A program made the position numbers and the translations under genes. Shown piece after piece: positions 11,018-22,330 of a stretch of 64,000 nucleotides of DNA. Below the pieces are notes generated by a model. That model did no database searches and was not told where the DNA came from. It was given only the letters and a program-made list of their open reading frames with translations. Origin of the DNA: Cyprinodon diabolis (Eukaryota > Chordata > Actinopteri > Cyprinodontiformes > Cyprinodontidae); the NCBI GenBank assembly GCA_030533445.1, contig CM060075.1, positions 38,790,719 to 38,854,718 of the forward strand, read 5' to 3'. Within the stretch, counting starts at the first letter, position 1, and each line of letters begins with the position of its first letter.

Positions 11018-14000
11018 CTAGGGGGAAGTAATAAATATTAAAGCTTTTTACTACATCCATTATTTAATTAGCTTTTCACAGTTTTTGACAATTTATCAGA
11101 ATGATATTCCTACCTGTCTGGGCAGTAACCGTCTCTTGCACAGCATAAACGATGCTTGCTCCGTCCACCATTTTTGTCCTACTGCCTCTCCAAGCAGCAG
11201 CACTCCGATCCCGCACCACTTCAGACTCAATACCAGTCCAGTATATGAAGTATGATTGTACCACAGTGAGGCTGGAATACAAATGTGTTTATTGTTGAAT
11301 ATAAAATGTGAAAAGAACCTAAATTTTCGGTTTGGACAATTTAACAGGCTTATAGTTGATAGATAATGAGAGCTTACTGGAACCGTATGTCTCCCTTGGG
11401 CATGTCAGGGGCGCGCCATACAAACGAGAGGTTTCTCTTCAGCTGTTTGTCGGAGTGTGTGACCGTGTCGCCCTCAAAGAGGCAGCGTAAAGTGTGAGTA
11501 CCTGGTGGACTTCGAATCCAGGAACCACCAACCAGAAGTGGACCGAGTCTCCTGATATCATGACCTCCACCAAACCCATTCCTTTCACCACCGACACTGC
11601 GGGCCTGGAGCAGGAAACCCATGAAGTCTCTGGAGCTTCGGACAGTGACTGAGCATGGAGAGAAGGGATAATTAGTGGGTATTTAAGGACAATGTCAAAG
11701 TAGCACCATTCTAAGAACCCTAGAAGGTGAATACCTCTATAATTATCGAACCATTTAAAAAAAGTTTGAGTATTTTAGCTAAACTCCTTGAACTGTTAGC
11801 TTTGTTTGCCTACGTTAGCTGTAACCTGTACACTATTAGCCTTTAGCTTGATCCTGCTGGATGTTAGCTGAAGTCTATTAGCTTTTGGCTTAAAACAGTT
11901 GTTAGCTGGACTGAGAAGCGGTTTGATTCGATGAACAATAAGCCAGACTGTGATGGCTGTTAGTGTGACTGTTAGCTAGTTGCTTTAGCGGGAAGCTGCT
12001 CTTTATTTTGGTAAAGCTTAGGAGTTGGCTATTAGCTTGGTTCTAAATGGGAAGTTAGAATACGTCTCAGATTAGCTGATAGTATCAATCGGAGTAGAGA
12101 ACTAACATTGGGAGCTTAACTAAATCCTTCTGCTGCTCCATCTTTGATGCTCCTGAAGCGCGTCCAGTAAAGTGTGTCCAGATGCGTCTGATGCTTCTGC
12201 TGCTCCTGTGTTTAATGGCAGAGAGCGGCTTTGCTATATTTGCTGTTATATGTAGTTTTAATACATTAGAGAGTCAACCTGAAAAGTTAATCTGTGCAGT
12301 CAGTTCATCAAGATTGTGATCCTGCCTTCAAATATTAATTTAATTGTTGGAGCCACTCTGACCCCCGTACATGGCATTGCTCTGTCACTGGCAATCCCAT
12401 TCAACGGCAGCCTTTGGCTGGGTCAAGTGTTTCACTAATATTTGCGACAGCAGGAAGGCATTTTTCATGTACCTAATCCAAACTGCAGGCACCAGAATAA
12501 TAAAATTGAACATATTTTGCCAGCAGGTTTCAACATTTTAAGGTAATTTAGGCATTAGTAAACTGCTTCAGAGGAGTGATCACAACGATCAGCAGTGCTC
12601 TGCCTGTCTCCCTGCCAGCTCCCAGATCAGCTTCTATGATTGGTTGATGTGACGCGTCAAGCAGAAAAAGTTAAACCGTATGTCTCCCTTGGGCATGTCG
12701 GGGGCGTGCCATTTTCCAACTCTGGCAGCTGCTGCTTTCCAGAGGTGTCAAGTAACAAAGTACAAATACTTCTTTACTGTACTTAAGTACACCTTTTAGG
12801 TTTCTATACTTTACTCCATTACTTATTTTTCATCCTACTTCTGACTTCTACTCATTACATTTTCACACAAGTATCTGTACTTTCTATTCCTTACATTTTT
12901 AAAACAAACGTTACTCGTTACTCTTGGCTTCGGTTTAATGTTTATAAATATTTATTTGACATCATGTGCGCCATCCAATGCAGATCATTGGCTCCATCCA
13001 CATCTAGTGAAAACTAGTGTAATTTGATGAATCATATAACGCAAACACTCATTGATTAGCTAAAGGAAATCATCTGAAGCAAGCAGGTGTTCTTCAAACT
13101 GTAAACGTGAATTTTCTATGCCATGCTACAATGTCGGATTCAGAAAAAGATGTTAAAATGTCTGAAAGGTCGGACACAGGCGAGAGCGTATCGGGAGATG
13201 GAGACCTACAAGACCTCCCTCATCCTTGGCACTATCTCAAAGAATTTTTCGAAATAGTTGAAAAATGTAGCCTTCAATGCATATAGTGGCATCTGGCTGT
13301 TTTTTTTTTTTAAAGGTTACTTTATACTTTTATACTTTAAGTAGTTTTTGGAGCAGTTACTTTTTCACTTTTACTTGAGTAAAGTGGTCAAGTTGATATT
13401 TCAACTTTTACCAGAGTGTTTTTAAACTGCAGTTTCTATACTTTTACTTAAGTAACACATATTTATTTTACTTTTGACACCACTGCTGTTAGGTGGTGCC
13501 TTCGCACCACATCGCATGCGTCAGATGCTCAGAAGCTAATGAGGCACTACTTCAGCTGCTCATACGTGCTGCTCCTGCTGCTCTAGTCTAGCTGCACTGC
13601 AGGACCTTTTTCTGCACCTTGATCCGTATCAAGCATTGATTTTGCATGTAAACTAGCTGTTCCTGTTGCTTCTGTAGCATGCGGTCTGAACGTAGCATAA
13701 CAGCAATTGATTCAAAAACATTAGCCTCTTATGATGTGCACCAAAATTTACCTTCTATTACATTTGAATAATTTTCACTATTGTAAACTTTAGCTATGGG
13801 GTGGCTTTAAGGATATTAAGAATCAGAATAGCTTTTAGATGTACTTGTTAGATCTACAGACTTTAATTAATTTATTGATTTGATACAGACTTCAATTAGC
13901 TTTTACTCCACTTCTGTTGACTTCACATCATCCTTCTTTTGGGGAATTGGTCTCTCAAAACCTATTCTATAAAATCCTATTCTTTTGCAGGTAAGAAACA

Positions 14001-15032
14001 CTGCCTGGCCAAAAAAAAGTGGCCACCTGGATTCAACTAAGCAAATAGGAACGAGCTCATGGGATTGGGACTGAACAGCTGTGTAGCCGTAGGAAAACCA
14101 CTAATCAGTGAGGCTAACCGGGAAAAAAGGCTTCAATTTACTAGGGAGCATAAAGATTGGACTGTGGAGCAATGGAAGAAGGTCATGTGGTCTGATGAGT
14201 CCAGATTTACCCTGTTCGAGAGTGATGGGCGAATCAGGGTAAGAAGAGAGGCAGGTGAAGTGATGCGCCCACCATGCCTAGTGCCTACTGTACAAGCCTG
14301 TGGGAGTGTTATGATCTGGGGTTGCTGCAGTTGGTCAGGTCTAGGTTCAGCAACAGTATGTGCTCAAAGAATGAGGTCAACTGACTACCTGAATATACTG
14401 AATGACCAGGTTATTCCATCAATGGACTTTTTCTTCCCTGATGGCACAGGCATATTCCAAGATGACAATGCCAGGATTCATCGGGCTCAAATTGTGAAAG
14501 CATGACACATCATTTTCACACATGGATTGGCCACCACAGAGTCGGGACCTCAACCCCATTGAGAATCTTTGGGATGTGCTAGAGAGGGCTTTGCGCAGCG
14601 GTTAGACTACCATCATCAATGGAAGATCTTGGTGAAAAATTAATGCAACACTGGATGGAAATAAATCTTTTGACATTGAAGAAGCTTATCGAAACAATGC
14701 CACAGCGGTCCAACAAAGTATTAGAGTTAGTGACCTTTTTTTTCTTGGCGACTTTTTTTCGGCCAGGCAGTGTAGTAAGAAGAATTGAACCAGTATGCCT
14801 TTAAATATCTGGGTTATTTAATACCTGTTAATAACTGCCCTGGCAGATATGAAGAGGATGAAGTTTGTATGTTGATAAAGCTGAGCTTTGGGTCCAAAGG
14901 ATGAGCACGGATGTGTCCAGGGATCATCTCCTGACAGGAAGTGCGGCTTGCTCCGTGGGAGAAAGATAAGATTGATGATGCCATGGAGCATAACACCACA
15001 ACCCCTCCCCAAAGAAGGAGGTAGGAGGACAT
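8862..15032 (-). CDS. reeld1: Reeler-domain, mucin-like single-pass membrane protein (REELD1-like)
   Basis: Four minus-strand coding exons join in phase: 14825-15032, 11378-11648, 11114-11271 and 8862-11017 (2,793 nt, 930 residues). All introns have GT-AG ends: donors GTATTA, GTAAGC and GTAGGA, acceptors after CTCAG, TTCCAG and CCCTAG. Exon 1 starts at an ATG with a hydrophobic signal peptide ([15 protein letters not shown]). A Reeler domain (about residues 30-185) follows, with the family marks [49 protein letters not shown] and [11 protein letters not shown] long Ser/Thr/Pro-rich stalk and one membrane segment complete it. Reeler proteins with a membrane anchor but no DOMON or cytochrome b561 domain match REELD1; FRRS1 is excluded by that lack. 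Function is unknown to me. The first intron (about 3.2 kb) is full of transposons. Confidence 0.75.
12740..13485 (+). mobile_element. Non-autonomous hAT element
   Basis: Ends are cagaggtgtcaa and ttgacaccactg, with subterminal aagtaca/tactt motifs in both arms, a layout typical of fish hAT elements. The empty site is visible in the related repeat copy near 21080. A similar element with cagagatgg ends sits at 32379-33000. It contains the start of a transposase (see 13131-13286). Confidence 0.65.
13131..13286 (+). pseudogene. hAT transposase N-terminal relic
   Basis: A 51-codon frame starting [10 protein letters not shown] has a Ser/Asp/Glu-rich start and then [15 protein letters not shown], resembling the region just before the BED finger in hAT transposases of this group. 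It stops before any zinc ligands pair up. It is inside the hAT element at 12740-13485 and cannot make an active enzyme. Confidence 0.45.
13999..14772 (+). mobile_element. Truncated Tc1/mariner element
   Basis: Inverted ends cactgcctggcc (13999-14010) and ggccaggcagtg (14761-14772) bracket 774 bp, shorter than the usual 1.2-1.6 kb. The 3' flank begins TA as expected, while the 5' flank is mutated. The element lies in the first intron of the REELD1-like gene. Confidence 0.75.
14059..14640 (+). pseudogene. Tc1-type transposase, catalytic domain remnant
   Basis: The frame 14059-14505 carries [12 protein letters not shown] (first catalytic Asp), CGSVMIWGC, and [13 protein letters not shown] (second Asp). 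A stop follows, and the last motif ([15 protein letters not shown], with the catalytic Glu) continues at about 14538-14583 in a different frame. The N-terminal paired-type DNA-binding domain is missing. With both a deletion and a frame break it is inactive. Confidence 0.75.
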
Positions 15033-15840
15033 AATAAACCTTCAGAGAAAAAAAAATTCTTAAAATTCCAAGACAGACAGAAAATTTGCAAACGACAAAC
15101 AATATAGAAAAATATTGCAATGATGAAATTATTTTTTAGTTTAGAAAACTATTTTGAAATGTTTCTTAAAGCTAGCAGCTGTTTATATTGGTGTATTTAT
15201 CATACTTGTAAGGACTGATGTCCACCTAAGTTGATTTCGGCAATATTTACTGGTATCAAACACAAATATGTACGTATTCCTAGATTATTTTGAGTTCAAA
15301 CAGCTTCAGTTACCATGATGAAGCTAAAAAAATTAAAAACAGGAAATTGTTCAAAAATAGTATCTGGCCTATACCAGGCTGAAAATTAATTCTGATATAT
15401 TTACAAACATAAATTTCCCCTTTGTTGGACATTAAAGGTTTTTTTTTCTGTTCTATAAAACTGCAGACCACATGTCCATATTAGTTACTTAAAAGAGAGA
15501 AGGTCAGTTCTCTTTACTGAAAAAAAAAGACATAAGAAAAGATAAAAAAGCTCAATTCAGACAATTAACAAATAATAGAGATAATAAAAGTTAACAAACA
15601 TGCATGCGCCATACAAAAAAGCAATCGGTTAAAGGTTGAACATTAAGTTAAATAAAATGTTCAGTTCCAAATAAATTTCATTCATTTGAACATAAATAGA
15701 AGCTAATAAAATACACAACATTTTCCACTTGATAAACTCGTCAGCATATATCGCCTGAGATCTGACATTCGTTATTGATTTATGTAAATTGCCTGAAAAG
15801 TGGTATGAAGAACTAAAACTTATTTACCATGTCCCTTCTC
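15033..15840. other. Upstream region of the REELD1-like gene
   Basis: AT-rich DNA upstream of the gene's start codon. It should hold the promoter and 5' untranslated region, but I see no convincing TATA box or non-coding exon. Confidence 0.35.
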
Positions 15841-16305
15841 TACGGAAGAGGATTAGGGCCAGTGGAAAAAAAAAAAAGTTAACTGATTTTTAAATTTTAT
15901 TTCAGTTAAGTATGGGAAAAATGTCAGAATTCTGACTTTTTTCTCAGAATTCTGACTTTAATCTCAGAGTTCTGACTTTAATCTCAAAATTCTGACTTTA
16001 ATCTCAGAATTCTAACTTTTTTCTCAGACTTCTGACTTTAATCTCAGAATTCTGACTTTAATCTCAGAGTTCTGACTTTGATCTCAAAATTCTGACTTTA
16101 ATCTCAGAATTCTAACTTTTTTCTCAGACTTCTGACTTTAATCTCAGAATTCTGACTTTAATCTCAGAGTTCTGACTTTGATCTCAAAATTCTGACTTTA
16201 ATCTCAGAATTCTGACTTTTCTCCCATACTATACTGAAATAAAATTAAAAAAAAATCAGTTAACTTTTGTTTTTTGTTTTTCAGTGGCCCTAATCCTCTT
16301 CCGTA
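15841..16305. mobile_element. Long-TIR MITE with expanded internal minisatellite
   Basis: Outer ends are tacggaagaggattagggcc (from 15841) and its reverse complement (to 16305), followed by inverted arms of about 90 bases. A 6-bp direct repeat cttctc flanks it (15835-15840, 16306-16311). The centre, about 15930-16220, is a tandem array of a 20-bp unit (agaattctgactttaatctc) with variants. A second family member at 21527-21741 has only one or two units, so the array expanded after insertion or in a sublineage. Confidence 0.8.
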
Positions 16306-18224
16306 CTTCTCCCTCTGATTTCACTTAAATTAACTTAAGCAACCTTATTGTTTAACTTCTCTTAATCACATTAAATTTTTTTATTTTGTTCTCCTGACTA
16401 ACACTGAATTAAGCATCCAGCGTGAATTTCATTTTTAGCTCTTTATCCCAAACATGTATCAGGCACACTCAAATGCTATCACTAAAAACAATACTAGCAT
16501 ATGCCATGATTAAAAAGCTGTGATTGTTTTTTTTTTATTTATTTTTTTATTAAAAGCAGCAAATGAATCCGAAACAATGGAAAAGTTAGGCATTTTAGTA
16601 TGAAAATAGTTGTGAAACTATCTTCTATCTACTATTTTTAAACAATCAAAGATTAAAAGTGGATGAAAATAGAAAATTAAAAGAAAATAATATTGATAAG
16701 TTTTAAAATGTTAAAAAAGGAGCATCCCCACCTTATGGGCTGTGACTTTGCAGCAGGTCTCTCTTCCAGATCAGCCGAGCTGTCGACTGTTCAAAGAGAG
16801 TCTGATCCAATCTGAGGCTTGTGTCTAGAAGGAGGATTATCTAGGATGCAGTGGAGGAGGCACATAGAACCAGAACCAACAGATTTGAACCAGTACCTGC
16901 TGATTTGATGCAAAATTCTGTGCAATTTTTCACATGAAGTATAAACATATTTTATTCCCCAGATAATGCTGCAGACAAAGCATCCTATATAGAAACCTTT
17001 CTGATGACAGCTAAAAGGGAAACAAAACTGGACAAATGAGGATATTTTTTTTTCTTTCCATTCAACAGAATCTAAATGTCATGTCTTTAAAAACAGATAA
17101 AAAAAATAAACCCTCAGAAATCTGAAATATGACCCGAGAGATTCCCTCCTTTGTTGATTGTTACTACAGCGTGTATATGCAGGTACCTCCTGAGAGATGG
17201 CAAATCAAATGCTTAAGATGCCATAAACCAAGTTAAGGAAAACAAAACGCAAAATACGAAAGTTGTTTTGAAGCGGCTGCCAACATAACAGTAATAAGGT
17301 GTCAGTCAGTCAGAGTGGTTCATCTGGACTGACTGGTGGCTATTTCATAGAACTCAACTGGAAAAACAAAGACTACAAGTTGGATTACCAGGAAAAACAC
17401 CCCATGTGAACTGTGCAAAGTAAAAGCAAAATAATGATGTAAGATTAAAAAATAAATAAAAAATGTTGGAGCAGCTTTATAACCTGTGACGTTGGAGCTA
17501 AACTTTGGAAAAGTGTCATCAGATGATTTACTCCAGATGTTTCAGATCACCTTCATAGCAAAACATTTCGACACCTGAGCATGTAGACTGTTTCTATATG
17601 TATATATCTACATGAAAATGGTTCACCCTCAGGAGGCATGTATGGGTAAGGGGAATTAATTAAATTTCCCTTTAGAAGTTGTTTGATTAGCAAAGAGAGT
17701 CTATCTGAGGTTCTGTCTTTCCTGGGTTCAGAGGTTTATTAGAGAACAAACAGCATTATGTAGATGAAGCAACACAGCAGACAGGTCAGGGAAGAAGCTG
17801 TGGAGAATTTTAAAGCAGGGAAAGATTAGAAAACAACATTCTAATCTTTAAAAATCTCACCGAACTCTGTTTATTCCATTATCTCTACAAAGGAAGAGGA
17901 TAGCACCGAATGCAACATCTACCATGACCTGGACGTTTACCTAAACTGAGAGCTACAGAATCTTTTGACCAGAGGACTCTTGATTTTGCAAACACCTCAC
18001 AGTCATGCGACGTCCCGTTTACAGATCACCAGTAGCAATGAGGGAGAGGCTGGACGCTCAGTGAGAAGATGGATGGAGCTAAATATGGGGCGTTAGAGAA
18101 AGAAACTGCATGGAGGAGATACAAGGGACTTGGACTGGGGTGAAGGGTCGCATCCAGCAGGAAAACAATTATGAACATAGAGATAGAGTTAAAAAGAGGT
18201 GAGTTAGATCAAAGCACATTTATG
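16306..18224. other. Intergenic DNA without recognised features
   Basis: No exon, RNA gene or repeat family recognised. A GC-richer patch near 16740-16900 is upstream of the REELD1-like gene and might contain regulatory sequence or a non-coding first exon, but I see no decisive motif. Confidence 0.35.
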
Positions 18225-19385
18225 TTGGTGAAGATTCTCAGTCATCCAGGTCTTAGTCATTTCACAAAAGTTAAAAAACAATCCACTGGACTTTGTTTCC
18301 AATTCCTTATAACAACCCCCCTTTCAGAGACATAGACAGGTATCGGGAATTACAGGCTAACAAAGAAAGCAAACGACCCCCATTCCAATGGGGTAGACCC
18401 GTTCTTCTGGTTCAATTTGCATGTTCTCTAAGCCAAAACAAGGCTTTGGTTTTGGTCCTCTCTTTAAAGCATCAAACTCAACACTATTTCTGTCATGAAC
18501 CGAGGACAGATGGACCCAGTATTCAAGGAGAGACAGTCAGTAGGAAGGTTCAAAAAGTTTATTAAATAAAACAAAAACTTAATTGGAGCTGTGGCTCGCG
18601 GACACTGCAGGATGGGGAGCGGGGCACCACCCAATCACAGACACTCTGGTTTAACAGTCCAGTCCAAGAATGTCCGCAAGTGCTGCAGTCCCAGTGGACA
18701 TGCTGGAAGCCGATCCTGGTCAGGAATCCAGAACAGACGGGAACAGGATCCAGATCAGGCAGGAACAGAAACAGGTGGCAGGATCCAGACTTCCAGGCAT
18801 CCACAGGCTCCCAGGAGGGTTCAGAGTCTGACAGGGTCCGAAAGCGTGACCAGGTGGTCACGCACAGGAGCAGACAGGATCAGGTGCAGATGAGCAGGCT
18901 TAGTGGAAGAGGGTAGTCGAGACAGGACGTAGGAACCAGAACTCGATGCAGGACTTTAAACTGGTCTCCTCCCTGGAGCCAGGCTTACTGAGATAAAAAC
19001 TGAACCTCCCCACATATAGAGCCAAAAACCCAGTGGACGATCAGGAGACGAGACAAACACTAAAACCCTCTTTCCACTGGCCGTCAGGATCATGGACATG
19101 AACCGAGGCAAAAACTGAACAGACAGACTAACAGAAGGACAAGTAATGATCTGACACTGAATGCTCAGACGGAACTGAATATAAACAAGAGGAAACAGGT
19201 GAGAGGATTAAATTATAATTGAGGCAGGGAGGGAAAACGACAGGTGAAAGGAATGACTAATTAAGGAGGAGCAAACAGGCCAGATCACGAAAATTTCTGA
19301 CATTTTGAATAGAAAAGGCTTCCTAGATGGGAAGCGAAACGTCTTCAAACTCGGAAACAATGTCAAGTGGATTATTGTTTTTTTT
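18225..19385 (+). mobile_element. MITE-like repeat (split by a nested repeat)
   Basis: The arm gaagattctcagtcatccag and the phrase ccactggactttgtttcc at the left, with gcgaaacgtcttcaaactcg and aagtggattattg in inverse at the right, belong to a family whose fragments also occur at about 24412-24670, 27845-27930 and 60590-60690. This copy is interrupted by the element at 18493-19292. Confidence 0.55.
18493..19292. repeat. 0.8-kb inserted repeat of unknown class
   Basis: The segment splits the surrounding MITE and is bounded by the 7-bp direct repeat atttctg (18486-18492 and 19293-19299). Near its edges the inverted tgtca/tgaca bases could make it a solo LTR-like unit. It has no coding capacity; frames at 18591-18916 are composition effects of a CAG/GGA-rich region. 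Confidence 0.5.
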
Positions 19386-20630
19386 TTTTACTTTTTTGAA
19401 AAGCACATTTATGTGTTAGGATGGCCTAGTCAAAGTCCACTTCTAGATCCAACTTGGCACTAAGTGGCAGAACTTTAACATTGGTGTTTGTAGATGATTT
19501 CCAGCCATCTGAGTAAGCTGAAAATGAAATACCTTGTTTCCAGATACATAAAGCTGGTAAAGACAAACCCTGAAGAACTAACAGCTGTAGCTGGATGTAG
19601 GTCTGAAAAGTATGGACAGAGTGGCTGAATAAGAATGCAGATTATTTTTCTGAAAATCATCAAAATAACTCTGAATGGTTCGTCTTTTTTCATAGTTATG
19701 TGCTGCTTTGTGTTTGGTTACCTCATTAGTCCCAGATTTAGAGGAAAACCCACAAAGCTAGTTGATAACGTGTGTGAAAGTTGAAATGATTTGAATGTTT
19801 TGTTTTATGGTTGTAGAAAAAAAAAACAGTCCTCTGCCTTTTTAAACAAAATAAACTGATAATAATAAGAACAAATTTAAAAGGAGCAAAACCTGTGGAA
19901 GATTTATGTGGAGAAAAGGGGAGATTCTTTCTCCCCGTTCTAGTTGAGTTATCTCTACGGGATTAAATTCACCTCATCCCAGTAACAGGATGTTTGCCAG
20001 CTGTTGCCGCCTCCCCACCAGGATCTCTTGGAAATGTCTCTTGCTCTCCTCTTTCCTACTCAGTCTCCCCTAACTCCACAGAAAACGGAGGTGGGTTATC
20101 TCCAAAGAGAGCAGAGAGGAAATCTAGTTTTCTGGGTGGGCTGCATCATCATGTTAGTCTGATCAACATCCAGTATAGGCAGGATTCACAGATGAATCGT
20201 TTTGTTCAACCGATATCCCCCCCCCCCCCCGCTCTCCTGTCAGAGCGAAAAACATTCAGCCTTCAGATAAAGCAAGAAATATACCTGCAAAATAACACAA
20301 ATAACACAGTCTTTTTTTTATTTGAGTGAGAAAACCCATGCATCAACCATGTTCTTATTTTAATGTTTCTTAGAAAATGAAAAAAATCTCTGTTTCATGC
20401 TATTTATAAAACATCCAACATCTCTCTGCTGTTATGAGTAGACATGAAAGGATTTATATCAGCTCATAAAGGAGCTTGGCTCACCTCAGGTTATTGCGTT
20501 TAAAAAAGAAATAAACCTTGGAATCTGTAATTGAGAGCGTATTCATTTCAATTAAATTTCTACTCATTTCTTTGCCTCTCTAGCTGCGCAGTTGAAAGGT
20601 GGGTCTGATACGTGTTGGGCGGAGCTACCC
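19386..20630. other. Intergenic DNA, nothing recognised
   Basis: Contains a poly-C run near 20218-20231. The open frame 19994-20329 has no recognisable domain, no supported splice sites and no conservation clue. Confidence 0.35.
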
Positions 20631-20639
20631 TATTCTTTC

Positions 20640-21242
20640 TTTGCCTGTAACAATGGCAGCTATATTTGCTGTGATCAGTGGATAAAAATGTAGTTTTAAT
20701 ATGTTTTTAAGTGAGAAAGTCAGCCTGAAAAATACATCTGTGCAGTCAGGCCAACATGATTAACAATCCTGCCTTTAAATAATATTTTGCTGTCGGAGAC
20801 GCTCAGACCCCCGTACACCGGCGGTCTGAGTGGCTGTAAAGTGTTTTTCAGGTACGTAATCTAACCTGCAGGCACCAGAATAATAAAAGCAAACATGTTT
20901 TGCAGGCAGGTTTCAAAATGTTAAGTTCATTTAGATGTTAATAAACTGTTTCAGAGGAGTGATCATGGCATCAGCATCAGCAGTGCTGTGTCTGTCTCCC
21001 TGCCAGCTCCCAGATCAGCTTCTCTGATTGGTTGATGTGGCGCGTCCAGCAGCAAAAGTTCAGTTTTTCCAACTCCAGCAGCTGCTGCTTCTGTAGCGCG
21101 TTGTGCGCATGACATGCAGCTCCTGCGGCTCAAAACGCGCCACAGGACCTTTAGCTGCGCCTTCATGCGCGCCAACCATTGACTTTGCATGTAAACTAGC
21201 TGCTCCTGCTGCCCCTGCTGCTTACGGTCTGAACGTAGCATT
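20640..21242 (+). repeat. Dispersed MITE-like repeat, copy B (uninterrupted)
   Basis: Same repeat as 12110-13702, in the same orientation and ending ggtctgaacgtagcat. It preserves the empty site (ctgctgcttctgtagcg near 21080) corresponding to the hAT insertion in copy A. Confidence 0.5.
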
Positions 21243-21526
21243 AGTCGTCGCATTATATCGGTCCCACGTTCTGATGTTCCAGATGTTTTATCATCTCTTT
21301 CTGTTCTTGGTCGTATTGATAGTTCTTTAATACGAGTTATATTTTATCTCTTCAGAATGTTTCCAGAATGATGTTTAGTTTATTCTTTTGTCCATTTTGT
21401 ATTATTGCCTGTTAGCTTTCTTCTCTGTGTCTTGCTCTGTTTGTCTCCTGCGTATTCTCCCGATTTTACCTAATAAACCTTAGACTTAGACAAGCTTTAG
21501 AAATTTCGTTGCATACAGCTTACAAC

Positions 21527-21741
21527 TACAGAAGAGGATTAGGGCCACTGGAAAAAAAAAAGTTAACTGATTTTAAAATTTTACTTCAGTTTAGTATGGG
21601 GAAAAAGTCAGAATTCTGACTTTAATCTCAGAAATCTGAAATTAAAGTCAGAATTCTGACTTTTTTCCCATACTAAACTGAAATAAAATTTTAAAATCAG
21701 TTAACTTTTTTTTTTTCCAGTGGCCCTAATCCTCTTCCGTA
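21527..21741. mobile_element. Long-TIR MITE, short member
   Basis: Almost a perfect hairpin: arms from tacagaagaggattagggcc to the reverse complement ending at 21741. Same family as 15841-16305 but without the minisatellite expansion. Flanks tacaac and cacaat suggest a decayed 6-bp duplication. Confidence 0.75.
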
Positions 21742-21744
21742 CAC

Positions 21745-22330
21745 AATAGTGTGATGATATTGCAGTTGGAATAGATAAACATCACCCTTATAAAGTGCAG
21801 CAGTGATCAGAATGCAAACAATGTAGGAGAAAAAAAACTAACCAGTTTAAAAATAGTAGTGCTAAAAGGCATTCATATGAAAGGGTTCAGTGCAGTGCAA
21901 AAAATAAACATGGTGTAAAATGCGTCAGAAACATTGAGTTATGTTCTGCTTAAAAGGATTATGAAAGTCCAGCAACATTTGTAGTGCAAAATGATGTGAT
22001 GCAGAGTCCAGTTTGGAGTTCAACTGTTGAACTTCCTAATGCCAGCAGGGAAAAAGCTGTTGCAGAACCTGCTGAACCTGCATCGAATGCTGCAAAGCCT
22101 CTTCCCAGAGGGCAGCAGGGAGAGTGAGGGGTCGCTGATAATGTCATAGTCTTGGGACAAGCAGCGCTGGGATGAAATGTCTTTAATGGAGGGAAGAGGA
22201 GCCCCGATGATCCTCTCTGCTGTTCTTACTACTCTTCTCACCTTCTTCCAGCCTGAGGCGCCTCACCTGTCCTCTCTCCATTCATCCTTTCGCTTTCTGC
22301 TCTCTCTTGTTCTCCATCCTTCCAGTGGTG
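21745..22330 (-). mobile_element. LINE 3' remnant, probably L2/CR1-like
   Basis: The phrases gttgcagaacctgctgaacctgcatcgaatgctgc, cttcccagagggcagcag and gatgatcctctctgctgttctt are typical of the 3' coding and untranslated part of fish L2/CR1-like LINEs read in antisense. Small frames here (21959-22241) are remnants with stops. Confidence 0.5.

Larger units (their letters stand above)
12110..13702 (+). repeat. Dispersed MITE-like repeat, copy A, split by a hAT element
   Basis: Segments 12200-12739 and 13486-13702 match a second copy at about 20640-21242. Shared landmarks are gctatatttgctgt, agtcagcctgaaaa-like text, gacccccgtaca, gctcccagatcagcttct and the end ggtctgaacgtagcat. The hAT element at 12740-13485 interrupts it. 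A tempting signal-peptide-like frame at 12183 lies inside the repeat and is not a gene. Confidence 0.55.

Noticed and set aside
12183..12260. Signal-peptide-like frame [16 protein letters not shown]
   Set aside because: It lies in a dispersed repeat with Leu-rich text from CTG repeats, with no exon structure, on the strand opposite to the host gene.
18562..18916. Frames in both strands near 18.6-18.9 kb
   Set aside because: They lie in an inserted repeat with biased CAG/GGA composition, which keeps all frames open by chance.
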